This document shows, one piece after another, positions 13,112 to 24,473 of a stretch of DNA of 31,582 bases. Numbering within the stretch: position 1 is the first letter of the stretch; every line of letters begins with the position of its first letter. The translations under genes and the position numbers were made by a program. The DNA comes from Lingula anatina (Eukaryota > Brachiopoda > Lingulata > Lingulida > Lingulidae), in contig NW_019775507.1 of the NCBI RefSeq assembly GCF_001039355.2, forward strand, positions 231,356 through 262,937. Direction: 5' to 3'. The notes beneath the pieces are model-generated. The model was given only the letters and a program-made list of their open reading frames with translations. It searched no databases and was not told where the DNA came from.

Positions 13112-14090
13112 GACTTATATATATATGACTTATATAACAGGTATTGAAAAAAAAAGTGACTGTTTTGAATGAAGCAATTGAAAACAGCGTAGTTCATGAG
13201 GTCGTTTAACTTTTTGGAATAATGATATAAAACCGAGTGTCTTTTAAATTTAATCTTGTAAATAACCTGAGACAGGACATCGAAAGCCATGAAAAACACT
13301 GACTATTCTGAATAAATAAACTTAAAACGGCTTCGTCCCTCGACGTCAGAAATGACACTGCATGCTTTCTGTAAATACATTCCCACGTCTGAAAGCCACA
13401 AATCATGGTAGTATGCTTAACGTACATTACAACCCTGATGTGGACCATATAATGGTTATATTTTTATGATGTTGCTAAGGGCAAAATTTTGGCTCTACAA
13501 TAGCTTTCACATACATATTCGCATGGGTATTTTTTCATTTTTCCCAGTGAAGACAATGTGTCACTAAAACAGCTTTGCATAGGTGCTTTAAGTCCATTTA
13601 TCCATGAGATACTGGGACCGTGGAGCAACGAGAGACTTTACAAAATTCAGAAAAGCGTTATATCTTAAAGTCACCTTGGGTTTTAATACAAGTGTTATCA
13701 GTTTCCATCTCTTCATACACGCATTTAAATAGGTACCCAAAGTAAGTGATTGCAGTATATTGACTGCGTTTCAATATTAAACTGACTTTTAAATATTTTT
13801 GTTATCTGAATACTGTGGTCACAAAAACATAAATGTGTTGAATTTGTTGCTGTTCAAACATAGTCACGTACTTGTACCGCAATAAATGATAATAATTAAT
13901 ATTCAATCAAATGTACACTATATACGTGTACTATTAACAGTGATGCAATAGAAAAATATTCTATTTACATCGTTTCTCTTCGCCCGCAAAACATTTGGCC
14001 CCTGTAAACCCAAGTAGACAATTGCAAAGGACACCAGTTAACGCATATGGCAGATAGCGGGTCGACATACCTGCATACTATGAAGCTATC

Positions 14091-14146
14091 TATTAATTAT
14101 TGCCATGGCAATATTCATTATTAATTATTGTCATGGCAACTTCGAT
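14091..14146. repeat. Tandem 28-bp duplication with RFX X-box-like palindromes
   Basis: Two adjacent 28-bp units share TATTAATTATTG and CATGGCAA. Unit 1 contains the perfect 14-bp palindrome ATTGCCATGGCAAT (14099-14112) and unit 2 the near version ATTGTCATGGCAAC (14127-14140). These resemble the RFX X-box GTTGCCATGGCAAC. Each unit also starts with a TAATTA homeodomain core. Regulatory function is an inference. Confidence 0.7.
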
Positions 14147-16672
14147 TATTTCAGGCAACAGTAGGCTCCATTCAAGCAGATCTTTCAAATGTAAATCGGT
14201 CAATAGTGCTGTGCGTGCGGGTACAATATTTACCGGCGCACTTGTTGAAACTGTCGTGGTTATATAGTAAAAGGCCTTAACAACGTGGCTTTGTTGCCAT
14301 TGACTAAATGTCTTTAAAACAACACACTTTCCTTGTTGAAAGGTCTCTTTGATACGTTTTCTGTCCTCAGTCGGGTTTCTTTTAACATTTTATTTATAAA
14401 ACAAATTACAAAATGTACATGATGAACATAATCCCTGCAATTTGTTATCAATCAATCGATCAATGGGACAGTGCTTTCAAAAGAGGCAAACTCTATTTGA
14501 AGGACACTAGTTCGGATAACTGTTGAAAATATGCCATAAATACAGTTAACAGAAAAAAAATTAACAAATATCAATAAAACAAAAAGCATTCGAAATACAT
14601 CGTTTTTGAAATGTCCAATTGATAAGTCACAGGTTAGTCTCAACAAGAAAGAGGCTGCACCCTTTACCGGGAAGATGTTATAAAGATCTACATGTATGTA
14701 AATTACTTCGGCGTTTTTAACCTGTAATTTCTCCCTGATCCTAGAATAAATTCGGTAATCAACTTACAGATTTATTTGTATTATTTTTGCAACTGAGTTA
14801 TTATTTTCAGATGGTAAAAAAGGAGGTGGCATTTGCTCACCAAATGTATTACTTACGACGAGAGCACACTTAAAAAATAGGGAATCTTTAGCGAAAACAG
14901 TTAGAACGATTAATTACTGATTTGTTTATCCAACAAATTGATTTAGTCTGTAACGGAAACTACTCGGTAAAATAACGCACTGATCAACGCCTCTGTTTGT
15001 CGCTCGTTAGTGCAAGCCAGTCTGAAGCCTTAGTGATGTCCGCGAACTTGGTTTTCTAGGCAAATACCCGGCAATGCCCTTCCATCATTTATCTTTCGCA
15101 CTCTCCGAGAAACGGAAAACTTGGCCACGTCTCCTGGAAACGTTCCCGGGTATTTCCTGAATCACGCATAGACAGATTCGCCTTTTAATGCTCTTCTGTT
15201 TAGTACCGCTACACATCATGTTGTCGACCTGGGCAGTGAATAAATGACGGAAATGATCTATATTTGCAATTTCTTACTCATGTTCATTGTTGCCAGTTAC
15301 GCGTCTATTCTTGTTAACGGTAGCGCACTAGACAATTTGCCCTTTCAGCGATTTTGGCTATTTTTAGTTTCAATTGTATAGACATGGCCCTAGCTCAAAC
15401 TCGGCGTACATGTATCAAAATACGTCATTAGTTATAGTTTTTTTTATACCAGCATGCATGTAGCTTGGATATATAAAGTCCTTCTACGCAGAGTCCTTAA
15501 CAATTACTGATAAATGTAATAAACTGTATGAGATAGAGGGGTGGAGAGAGCGTTTCCGTACTTAAAAGTACATTTTATTCCAGGCGTATTTTTATATCGA
15601 TATTTGACGGCAGTCATTTATTTTGACTATAAGTGAAAATCTTTACATTCTAAACCTGTGCTGTTGAGTATAAAATATTTTTAAAGAGGAAATATAATTT
15701 CCAACTTTTTACACTATTTTATACTCGCGGGGTTTTAATTGCCAATTAATTAAATCCACGTACTGCTCAATAAATAGGTGAAAGTTATTATTGGCATCAT
15801 TCGTGACATTCACCAATCCGATGTGGGGGCCGATTTCCTTGTCTGATATTTGAAAATACGTATCGATTGATATCACCCCGTGCTGCTAGAACACTATTTA
15901 TTCCCAGTCACGATTTTTAAATCCCTTTTGGCTGAGTACCAAATCCAGAACGATGCGTCAACACCGACGTAACAACGAGTTACATAAACAAACCACGCCG
16001 TCTTTTCTCTCTAATCGCAGTCGCCGGAGGTTCAGAAACCACCAACACACGAAGCGATTTTGAAGTTACGCCCAGTCACTTTTTTTTTTAAAGTCGATGC
16101 CTTCTAGTCCACATCAACCATGTTTTGTTGATTGATAAATTATGTAACAAAAAAGCGTGCCGTTCTACAACCGAACCGTGTTAGAATCTACCCAGGTATT
16201 GATTCGACGTCGTGCTCGGCGAAGGCTACTGTAGCTGGCAAACAGTCAACTCTTTTAAAAATAGAATATTCAATTTACTTCACAAGGATCTATTACGCGC
16301 GAAGTTATCTTTGCCTCATATTATGACTGGGCTGCGGGCGAGCATCGTGTACATAATATGTACATGTACCTGTGCAGTTACAGCACGGGCAATTCCATTC
16401 ATAAGTGATATAATAAAAACTTATCATTGCCTAAGTATAAAACCATTATTACGTTGTGTGGCTATGAGTACATTGAATCATGTGGAATTGATGTGCATTT
16501 AGGACGCTCTAGATAATAATGTAATCTATCAAATTGGCCGGCTTCGTGTAGCTGCTCACGCGTGTGTATGCGAAACTAAAGCATTTTATTGCGTGATTAT
16601 GAATCCTGGTGTTGTATTTATTCACAAGCACAGGGCTCACATAAAAAGTTTTATGGCGACAACAAGCGTAGA

Positions 16673-16912
16673 ATGAACGCAATCGCTACAGTATGCTGTT
16701 TTATATTGTATTTTCTATATATTTCAGTTGTCGATTGTGATTTACACGCTTTAACGCTGCAAGGATTGATGAATACATTTGACACCGATTTCAGATGCCG
16801 ACCTGTGAAGAAGAAGCTCCCCATTTTGGTAGCTGATTCCTGTTTTAACTTATGCCTAATAACACCATGTTTTTCTTTTCTTATTCAATATCAGAAAGAG
16901 TATTATAGATAA
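16673..16912 (+). CDS. Weak candidate small secreted-protein ORF
   Basis: This is a 79-codon ATG-initiated frame beginning MNAIATVCCFILYFLYISVV, which reads like a signal peptide (short start, hydrophobic core, small residues before Cys-Asp), followed by a short tail with several Cys. I recognise no family. There is no clear promoter, and the codon choice looks like the AT-rich background. It could be a chance frame or the first exon of a split gene. Confidence 0.15.
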   Translation: MNAIATVCCFILYFLYISVVDCDLHALTLQGLMNTFDTDFRCRPVKKKLPILVADSCFNLCLITPCFSFLIQYQKEYYR

Positions 16913-17270
16913 TATAAGCATCGCAACTACATGTACAACCAAAAGCAGAAAGGGTATGGAATTAGTTCTTTTCTTCCCCCTCACATTAACGAGACAAATA
17001 TCTTTAAACCCTTATTATAGATCGGTCAGTGAGTTTTTTTATTACTGACAAGAATTTGAGACTGTTACAATTAACATCTTTGACTCAATGAAGTGAATCT
17101 TGAAATCGATTGAAATTTAGGACTTCAGTTTCTCATAAACGAAATGCTTAAATGGAGTTACCGGTATTTGTAGAAAATCTGCAAAGTACTAGGGCATGCA
17201 CGACAAAATGCGAAGGGGAGATGTGGTAATGTAAGCGATCAAGCTGATTGGATTATCAATTGTCTCATTG

Positions 17271-17437
17271 CAGGGGCGGATTTAGGCCATCTTCTGGGTC
17301 TTCCGGAAGATGGTCAGATTTTCAAGTTTACATTGACTGGTATCTAATGTTTTCTGTCGGAAGACGGTCAAAATAGAGGATGGATCAAGAAAGATAATTT
17401 GGAAGACTGTCAGAAAATACCTCTGGATCCGCCCCTG
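17271..17437. mobile_element. 167-bp hAT-like MITE with 5-bp target duplication
   Basis: An 11-bp perfect inverted repeat CAGGGGCGGAT (17271-17281) has its complement at 17427-17437. The direct repeat CATTG lies immediately outside on both sides (17266-17270 and 17438-17442). CAGGG-type ends are usual for hAT elements, and a 5-bp duplication matches the hAT5 subgroup rather than the classic 8 bp. Inside are three spaced copies of a GGAAGAYNGTCA word (near 17302, 17360 and 17401). Confidence 0.8.
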
Positions 17438-18140
17438 CATTGGGGAGATTTTGTGCGAATTTGTCCGTATTTCAGAAAAGAATTTCATCAAATGTACATG
17501 TTATGTAACAAATAAAGCAGTGAATTTTTCTATAATCAACAGCTACATGTAGTATTGAAATAGTTGTTTACCTCCAATATAATCTAGATCATCTTCTCAG
17601 AAGTATATCTTTGGGATAGAGGCTATTTGCCTGGATAACCTCATTCCCTGCTGAAGATGCTCTAAATGTTCATCGAACTATTGGAGGATTGGAGGGAAGA
17701 AAAGCAATCTTTAGTTCTCATTTGCCTTGAAAAATGGCTTTGAAAGCGCCAGAAAATAAGTTAAATGCAAAACTGCCGTTTTCCCTCTATGCTTTTGACT
17801 GCAATTTTCATGGGTACAAATTACATGTTTGTGCAGCTGTTACCGAATTGTTTGGCTTACTTAAGTGAAAATGACGAGATATACAATATACAGGATATAC
17901 GATATAACAGTGTTAATTTACTCCCTGTCCACCTTTTTCTCCGCCATCCCTCTCTTCCTCCTATACTATAATTGTCGTTTTCATTAAGAAATTAAAACAC
18001 AGAGGTAAAAAAATGATTCAACTTTCACTCACGCTATCTCACACTCACCCAATGTCTTTGACTTAGTTGTTATTATGAATATAATTATCATATTATCTTT
18101 AAATTCTATTTCTGAAATAAGACTAGTACTAGAGTTGCAT

Positions 18141-18174
<34 letters not shown>
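18141..18174. repeat. (GA)n microsatellite
   Basis: This is a GA run with one AAAG interruption; it is short and of no evident role. Confidence 0.95.
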
Positions 18175-19105
18175 CTTTTAACGATGTGCCATATACATTT
18201 CTATTTACATACGCACACCTATTGTATTTACAAGAGTGATCATATTTCCCACGTCATGCGAACATCAGGCGACTGGATACAATACAGTGTTATGACAAAG
18301 TCAACAAAACATGATAATACGATAATATCCCGGATAAGAACCTAATTTATATATGAAAAAATAAACCCCCCTTTTACAACAAAAGTTAAACACCCGTTCT
18401 GAATATGTACTCAGGTAACCCCTTCAAGCAACTCCCCTATGCATATTGTGTGCAATAAAACAAAAACGTGAGGGTATACATATCCATGGCCGTTTACAAA
18501 GTATATCGTCCGTATCAGCTGTGCATCCTTGCACAGGTAGTTATAAATAAGTGTTTTATATACAGAAGCGCAGTTACAAATGCACATACACGGCGCTGAG
18601 GAGTGAAATAATAACGCTATCCCCAATAGGTAATATTGTTGGTGCTTGGTGATTAAAAAAATTCACTAGGGTCGGTTGCATGCATTCCTCCACAAAGTCA
18701 CGAAATATATATATATCAGAAGAATGATCATGGTTTACCCTGTTTATATGACGGTGATGGCGTCTTGGATCACCGACAATGTTTTCGTCGTGGAATTCCC
18801 ATAAATTGGAAAATAAACCCCCGATGAAATAACCAGAGCGATGGAATAAGATATCCTTCATTGTACAGTAGTTTCACATTGTAGACACTGATTTACTGGT
18901 CATTTCGAGGCTTCCACTTTTTCTCGCAACATGCGGAACTTCCCCCGGCACACGAACTCAAAGTAACTTATACTCTGAAGTGGTCTTTGATCGAACAAGC
19001 AAAATTCACAGCATAATTTGACAGTGGTTGAGCTGGCTTAGAAAGAAACCCTATCGCCCCTAGTGGCGTTACAAATATATATTTACTGTATATATCATGT
19101 GTGTG

Positions 19106-19111
19106 TTTATT
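19106..19111 (-). terminator. Candidate poly(A) signal of the CBX gene
   Basis: AATAAA on the - strand lies about 190 bp past the CBX stop codon. The position is right and it is the nearest perfect hexamer I noticed, but it is unproven. Confidence 0.4.
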
Positions 19112-19299
19112 TAGGCCCTATCTAGCAGAAAACTAGCCAGGGCGGGTGTAAAATTTAAATAAGAGGAGATGTAAAAAAAATTTGAACGAAAAGCGAGCTA
19201 ATTTCGACCAAAAGCCAGACCAAGAGAAGGAAGAAAATAATGCCTCCGTTTGAAATTAGGAAGCTTCTATTTCTAAAACAAAATTTTCCCACACTAATT

Positions 19300-20956
19300 T
19301 CACTTTTCGATGTCTTCTCCGTCACGATTTCTAAAGAATCCGTCTTTGATCACGCTTTCTCGGAACGTCACAGTCGTGTGGTGTGACGTAACGTCAGTGA
19401 TGAATACGTAATCCAAAGTTGACGTCACTTCAGCAGAGGGATGCCAATGGAGTTTTTTACCCAAGCTTTTCTCATCTTCTATATCACCAATATTTCTTAG
19501 GAAACGACTCTTCGGGAGAGCAGTCACACTATTTCCGTTTGTTGTTAATGACGTGGATTGTAACGATGTACTACAATTCTCGTGCATTTCGTTATTTTGT
19601 TTGGATGGGGATACATTCAGATCTAATGATGCGTCAACGCTTTGGCAATTAACGTCATCGTAACCATCGTAGGACACTGTGGAACAAGAGGACACAGATG
19701 ACGTCTCCTCTATGCAATCGCCCTCATCTAATATCCCTGTGGAAAAACTTCGGGGCAAGACACCCCCGCTGCTCTGAGTTTTTCCCCAGGGGGAAAGCCT
19801 CCTCACCCCAACGTTCGATGGCACTCCCTTATCTGAGAAAGCCCCACTGAATCCTGGCGTTAAATTATATGTCTTGTCGAAATTCTGCCCTGAGTTTTGC
19901 TTGACCGATGAAAAAACACCAGAAAAAGTGTTGGCATTTTTAGGAGGGCGTCCCCGTGGTCTTTTTATCTGAAGTCGATTTTTCGGAGGCCGGCCCACTT
20001 TTCGACGGGGCAGGGCTAGGTTGTACCCTGTTCTTGCTTGGCCAGGTGAAGTCGTGGTATTTTTTCCCTCTCTTAAAAATTTATCGCTACTAAAAGCTCG
20101 CGAGCTAAAAGTGTCGTCTGCTGTTAGCAGGTCACCTGCATATCCGCCACTATTATCATGACGCGTAATTCCCTGATCGCTCTCTGAATTTCGTTTCTGC
20201 TGTCCTTCAGCCGCTCGCTGTCGGGCCTGCTGCAATTTTAAAAGATGGTACACAATTTAAACTCTCCTTTACTGTAGTCTACCTCAACCAGGAAGCTTTC
20301 ACTTTAGAGAAACAATTCGAAAATAAAGGCAGGTCACGAGCTAAACTGAAAATATACCACAAATAACAGACCCCGACTAGCTTTAACGAATTAATACTCA
20401 CCTGATCAAGTAACCACTTGGGTTTTCGACCCCTGCGTTTATAAGGCGAGCCCTTCTCTTGTTCTCTAAAAATACAACAAGAAGGATTCATGAAAAGATA
20501 CAAGAAATAATAATAAAACTTGCCGTGCAGTTTACGCCGACAGACTGGGAAATCGTAGCGCGGCCATATTGAATAAGACGTACTTACCTCAGTAACTGTT
20601 GCCTGAAATTCTCCAACAACCGAGTGTCCAGAATGTTGTCTGCCGGTTCCCATGTGCAGTGTCTGAAAGAAGAAGGATTCTTTTTTCATCTGGTACATAG
20701 TGGTCGAGGGGACAATCCGTAAATGTTGAGAAACTCCCCTTCGCCCGATACTTACTTTAAGCTCCATCCCTTCCATTTCACCAAATATTCCACCTTGCCC
20801 TGCAACGAAAAATCGAGCAGTTTTAACGCTGTTATAGCCACTATGGCTTAAATCCAATATTAAGAGATGCTGGTATAAATTATTCACCTTACGAATCCTT
20901 CTCTTTAAAATGCTTTCCGCAGCGAACACTTGGTCTCCGACTTGAGAGAGCTCCAT
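19300..20956 (-). CDS. CBX2-like: Polycomb-group chromobox protein (CBX/Pc), complete five-exon gene
   Basis: Predicted - strand exons are 20888-20956, 20756-20799, 20588-20662, 20402-20465 and 19300-20229; all introns are GT-AG and short (88-172 bp), giving 393 aa. The chromodomain (about residues 9-60) starts MELSQVGDQVFAAESILKRR and retains the aromatic cage Phe11, Trp32, Trp35 that reads H3K27me3 in CBX proteins. AT-hook-like motifs are KRRGRKPK (72-79), RRKVGRPPK (159-167) and KRPRGRPPK (173-181). A serine-rich acidic middle (TSSVSSCSTVSYDG) follows. The C terminus (about 343-383) is a Pc box, LDYVFITDVTSHHTTVTFRE then GFF, which in this family contacts RING1 in PRC1. The protein should act in the nucleus as a PRC1 subunit. 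A second in-frame ATG 11 codons upstream exists; I chose 20956 because family similarity begins there and its context is strong (GGCATGG). Vertebrate CBX2, as I recall it, shares the splice pattern and AT-hooks. Assignment to one vertebrate paralogue is not meaningful if this is an invertebrate. Confidence 0.95.
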
Positions 20957-21100
20957 GCCGAGCGAGTGAGAGAGTGGTATGTATATCAATGTGCTATTCA
21001 GCTCACGTATGCGGAGATTAAATATTGCATTTCCCTACAGCTTAGCAGAGCCGACAGCCCATAATAATCTCGCGTGACGTCACTCCGTCAGTTCCATCTG
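20957..21100 (-). promoter_or_regulatory. CBX promoter region with a perfect CRE
   Basis: TGACGTCA, the full CREB/ATF palindrome, lies at 21075-21082, about 120 bp upstream of the CBX start codon, immediately next to TCTCGCG (21068-21074). The surrounding stretch is richer in G+C and CG than the rest of the window, and I see no good TATA box at the right spacing. A TATA-less housekeeping-type promoter is inferred. Confidence 0.5.
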
Positions 21101-21129
21101 TGACCCACAATTACCCACTAAATTCCCGT

Positions 21130-22550
21130 GATACAGGCGATATGTCATCGACCGTTCAAAGGGTTAATTTTTCGACGGGACACCCGTGATGCTATGGAAT
21201 CTCAAGGTGCTCTGCAATGGCAGGTTAATTACCATTTCGAGCGCGTTCCACCTCGTCAAGTCGGCGACCTAGATTTTAAAACAGCAAACGTAAATCATCT
21301 GTGGTGTGGATCTTGATACATCATGATCATCGTGGCAAATTTCAATTTGTGAACGCACGAATAAAATCGTTATATAAAGAAGATTTAAAGGGTTAAGTCT
21401 GGACCTCGTCCAATGTGAAGTGTTAATAGCGCAGACTGCGTGAACAGTTGCTTCACACCGCCAAACCGTAGGTCAATACCCAGTCGTGTCGGCACAAACC
21501 AGCGCACTTGTTTTAGTAAGCTGTAATACCACGCCAATCGATTATTACATCGCAGAAACCATGTTATGGCACTCAAATTCTTTCAAAGACGAATGAATTT
21601 CGTATGGATTTTTCACGAGTGGGTGAATTTGAATTTTTAGATCGCCTAGAAAATTTATCAAACTATAACACTTATAAAAAAATTGATCAATACGTAGTGA
21701 CATTCTGTATTTTTTACAAATAAATGAAAGAAAAATGGGAGCATGCTGTATGCTGGTAAAAACTGTTTTATCACGTTGCCTAGAAGTTAAATATAAAATA
21801 TATGCATTTGGGTCATAAACGCACACATGTATTATTTCTATTTATACATATATTGCCCGTTAAATGATGTGTATCTTAAATTTTTCATTTGCACTCTAAC
21901 TGTGCACAAAGACCAGCATGATAGATACACCAGCAACAATACTGATACCAGGAAACCATTTCTTTGAATTTCCCCCAACGCACCTACACTGTAGTTGATA
22001 CTTTTCCTAGAGTTTATGTTATTACAGGTATTTTCTTCTTTGTCCCGTGATAGAGCTTTTGATCTCGCGTGTGCAGTAGAGAAACAGAAATGTCATTGTG
22101 CCTGTGACATACAAATATAGGTCTATGTACACATCTACCTGTACATTTAATGTTCGGGCAGACACTTATATGATTTGGGCATAGAAAAGTAAAGGGTCAC
22201 CACCCTGACACGCCGCATTAAATTAAATCATAATAGCCCGAACGCTAACATAACCAGGGAGAGTTTGTTTGCGGACCATTTTGATCTACCGGTGAAAGTA
22301 CATGAACTAAATCAAAGTATATATATCTATCTAAGACATATTAGTGCCTGCTGGTTTAACTTTACTTTTCTTAACGTTTGCAGACGTACATTTACCTGAA
22401 ATACTAAATATGCTCTGAGCAAACTACCTCGAGGTACAATGAAATGTTGGGGTTCGATATACTGTATGTTAAGGGTGAAATCAGCAAGAAAAAAGAATGT
22501 AACCCATGCCATTTACAAATGAGAGGTTGATATCATCAGAAAAACAATTA
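21130..22550. other. Spacer upstream of CBX, no gene recognised
   Basis: The first 200 bp is relatively G+C-rich and contains a short open frame without family motifs. The rest is AT-rich with no ORF of note. Confidence 0.5.
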
Positions 22551-22558
22551 TTTTTCCT

Positions 22559-22937
22559 CGTGTGTAGAAAATCCTCCAGCAATAACCGACTTTTTTTCTT
22601 GGTAACGTCCTACAGTGTAGCATGCTTAAGATCACAAATCAATAAGAAAAAAATTTACTTTTATGAAAATCTCCATCTACTTCCTGCCGTAGTCTATAAA
22701 TATTGTTCCTCAAAGAGATTACAACCTTACTTAAAGGTAAGCAATTAAAAATCCAACTCAGGATACATTCAGTTTAAAAAAAGAAAAAGGAACTTCATGG
22801 TTTTCTGTGGTTTGTTTTTGTTGTATTTCCACAAGTCATCTTATTGATTTGCGATCTTATTACGCATGCTATAGTGTAGGACACTACCAAGAAAAAATGT
22901 CGGTTATCGCTGGAGGATTTTGTTCTACACTCACACG
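22559..22937. repeat. Long inverted repeat, arms about 88 and 98 bp
   Basis: The left arm (22559-22646) and right arm (22840-22937) are complementary over nearly their whole length. Examples are AATCCTCCAGCAATAACCGA against AATCCTCCAGCGATAACCGA, then TTTTTTCTTGGTA, GTCCTACA, TAGCATGC and CAAATCAATAAG. A few substitutions and small gaps are present. The spacer of 193 bp shows no coding potential. It may be a foldback transposon or a hairpin-forming locus. No target duplication is obvious. Confidence 0.88.
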
Positions 22938-24456
22938 TTTTTATCTTTAATCATTTCACCATTTTTTCAGCTGAATACGGAGAATGTAAGCCACAAGAAT
23001 ATGAATGATTACTCTTCTTAACGTCTTTTGACAGCTGTTTTTTACCCTTGAACAGCGCCCTGAAGAGGCGCATTCACATAAATATCTCAATTACTAGCTC
23101 TGTAAAAATTTTGACACGAATAACATAACAGTCTCATCATTAACTGAGGAGCTTTGACAAGAAAATACCTTCCATTCGGTAGGAAAGAAATAGTGCTAAT
23201 TAGAAATTATGCTAATTTTTAAATTTGTTCATGCTTGGTAAAATCTTGAAAATTTACCATGATAAAGGTCTTGGTTTGAACTGTTGTTGACTTACGCTGC
23301 ATATTGATGTTTTAGTTCAGTAGACAAGTAAGATGTGTGTTATCTTGTGTTATATTGACGTATTGACCATGTCAAATAGAGTGCAGCTAAGGCTCTACCC
23401 TGAAGTGACTCGGTAACACGATTCACGCCGGGTGGGTGTCACGCTCTCAGAGCCGTGTGCACTCTCAGAGAACATCGTATCTCCAGGAAATGGGATTGTG
23501 TTGAAAGCCATCTTGATGTTTTTTTTTCTTTTTTGTCTTTTTTGAAAGTTTGAATCTTAGTCATATAACATAGTGATGATTTTTTTTTTAAATCGCGGCG
23601 ATGTAAGTGCAGCATAGGAGCGCCGCTGCGCGCTTTCAGTTTGGTGAGAAATCCCAATTCCACTGCTTCCATGCGGCGACCCATTTGAATCAGCAACAAT
23701 TTCATGATTCCCGAAGAACGATCCGCGTCCAGGACTGTTTGATATGAGGATGGCTTCTCACGCTGCACCAGATAAACCCATTAAAGAATTTTATTACTAT
23801 TAAATAGTCTTTCAGTTCACAGGTTTAAGCTTTAATCTATAAATCTATAATCATTTAATAAATGACAATAAGCTACATTTTAAGCACTTAAAATTCCCAA
23901 TGGTGCTTTTAGAGATTTATCTTAAAAGCTGCAGTTCATAATCTATTAGCCAAGGGAAAAAATCGCTATCGCTGTCATTGAAAGCGTTCAATTATCTTAT
24001 AGTATGTACAAACATATCTTTCTACCTCTGACGTGGTAGAAATTCAATTGAAATTTCAAAAAATAGACTAAAAGTAGCGAGATGCATGACGATATGTTAA
24101 ATAAATGTTCGTAATATTAGGGACGACATTGTTTATCATGATAGTGATCGAAATCCAGCCCATATTTACTTTGGAAATTGAACGATCATTTGCCAACGTT
24201 AATTGTGAATAATTCTGTACCTCGGGCTCCATCTTGGTCATCGATTAAAAAAAATATTTTGCTTAGAGGCAACCTCTCATTACAGTTGACCCTAGCTACT
24301 GTACACGTGCCTTACTGAAAGAACTATCACCTTAAAGATGGAACTACATGTAGGCCTATTACTGAAGATCCCGATCTGAATCTAGCGTTATATACAAGTT
24401 GAACTACACTACGTTACAGGTAAAGTCGCAAGTGTATGAGGTCATATCAAAATACG

Positions 24457-24473
24457 AAAAAAAAAAAAAAAAA
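24457..24473 (+). repeat. Poly(A) run, 17 bases
   Basis: A homopolymer of 17 A is seen. No retrocopy or SINE body could be recognised to its left. Confidence 0.9.

Larger units (their letters stand above)
12310..17265. other. Gene-poor interval
   Basis: No exon with recognisable motifs is visible on either strand. Open frames are short and AT-biased. The stretch includes a (TA)n run at 13089-13111, the tandem X-box-like repeat at 14091-14146, and a small pair of inverted words AAATACCCGG / CCGGGTATTT near 15062 and 15148. Confidence 0.6.

Noticed and set aside
15062-15157. AAATACCCGG / CCGGGTATTT inverted pair, possible tiny MITE
   Set aside because: The arms are only about 10 bp with no flanking duplication that I could see.
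16000-16108. Strong acceptor-like TTTTCTCTCTAATCGCAG followed by 28 open codons
   Set aside because: No upstream donor exon or family motif on this strand; the frame runs through a T9 tract before stopping.
19419-19652. + strand ORF within the CBX region
   Set aside because: It is the antisense shadow of CBX exon 5.
21128-21316. Short + strand ORF upstream of CBX, possible divergent gene
   Set aside because: The frame opens with GTG rather than ATG, has no family motif, and sits in the G+C-richer promoter zone where chance ORFs are longer.
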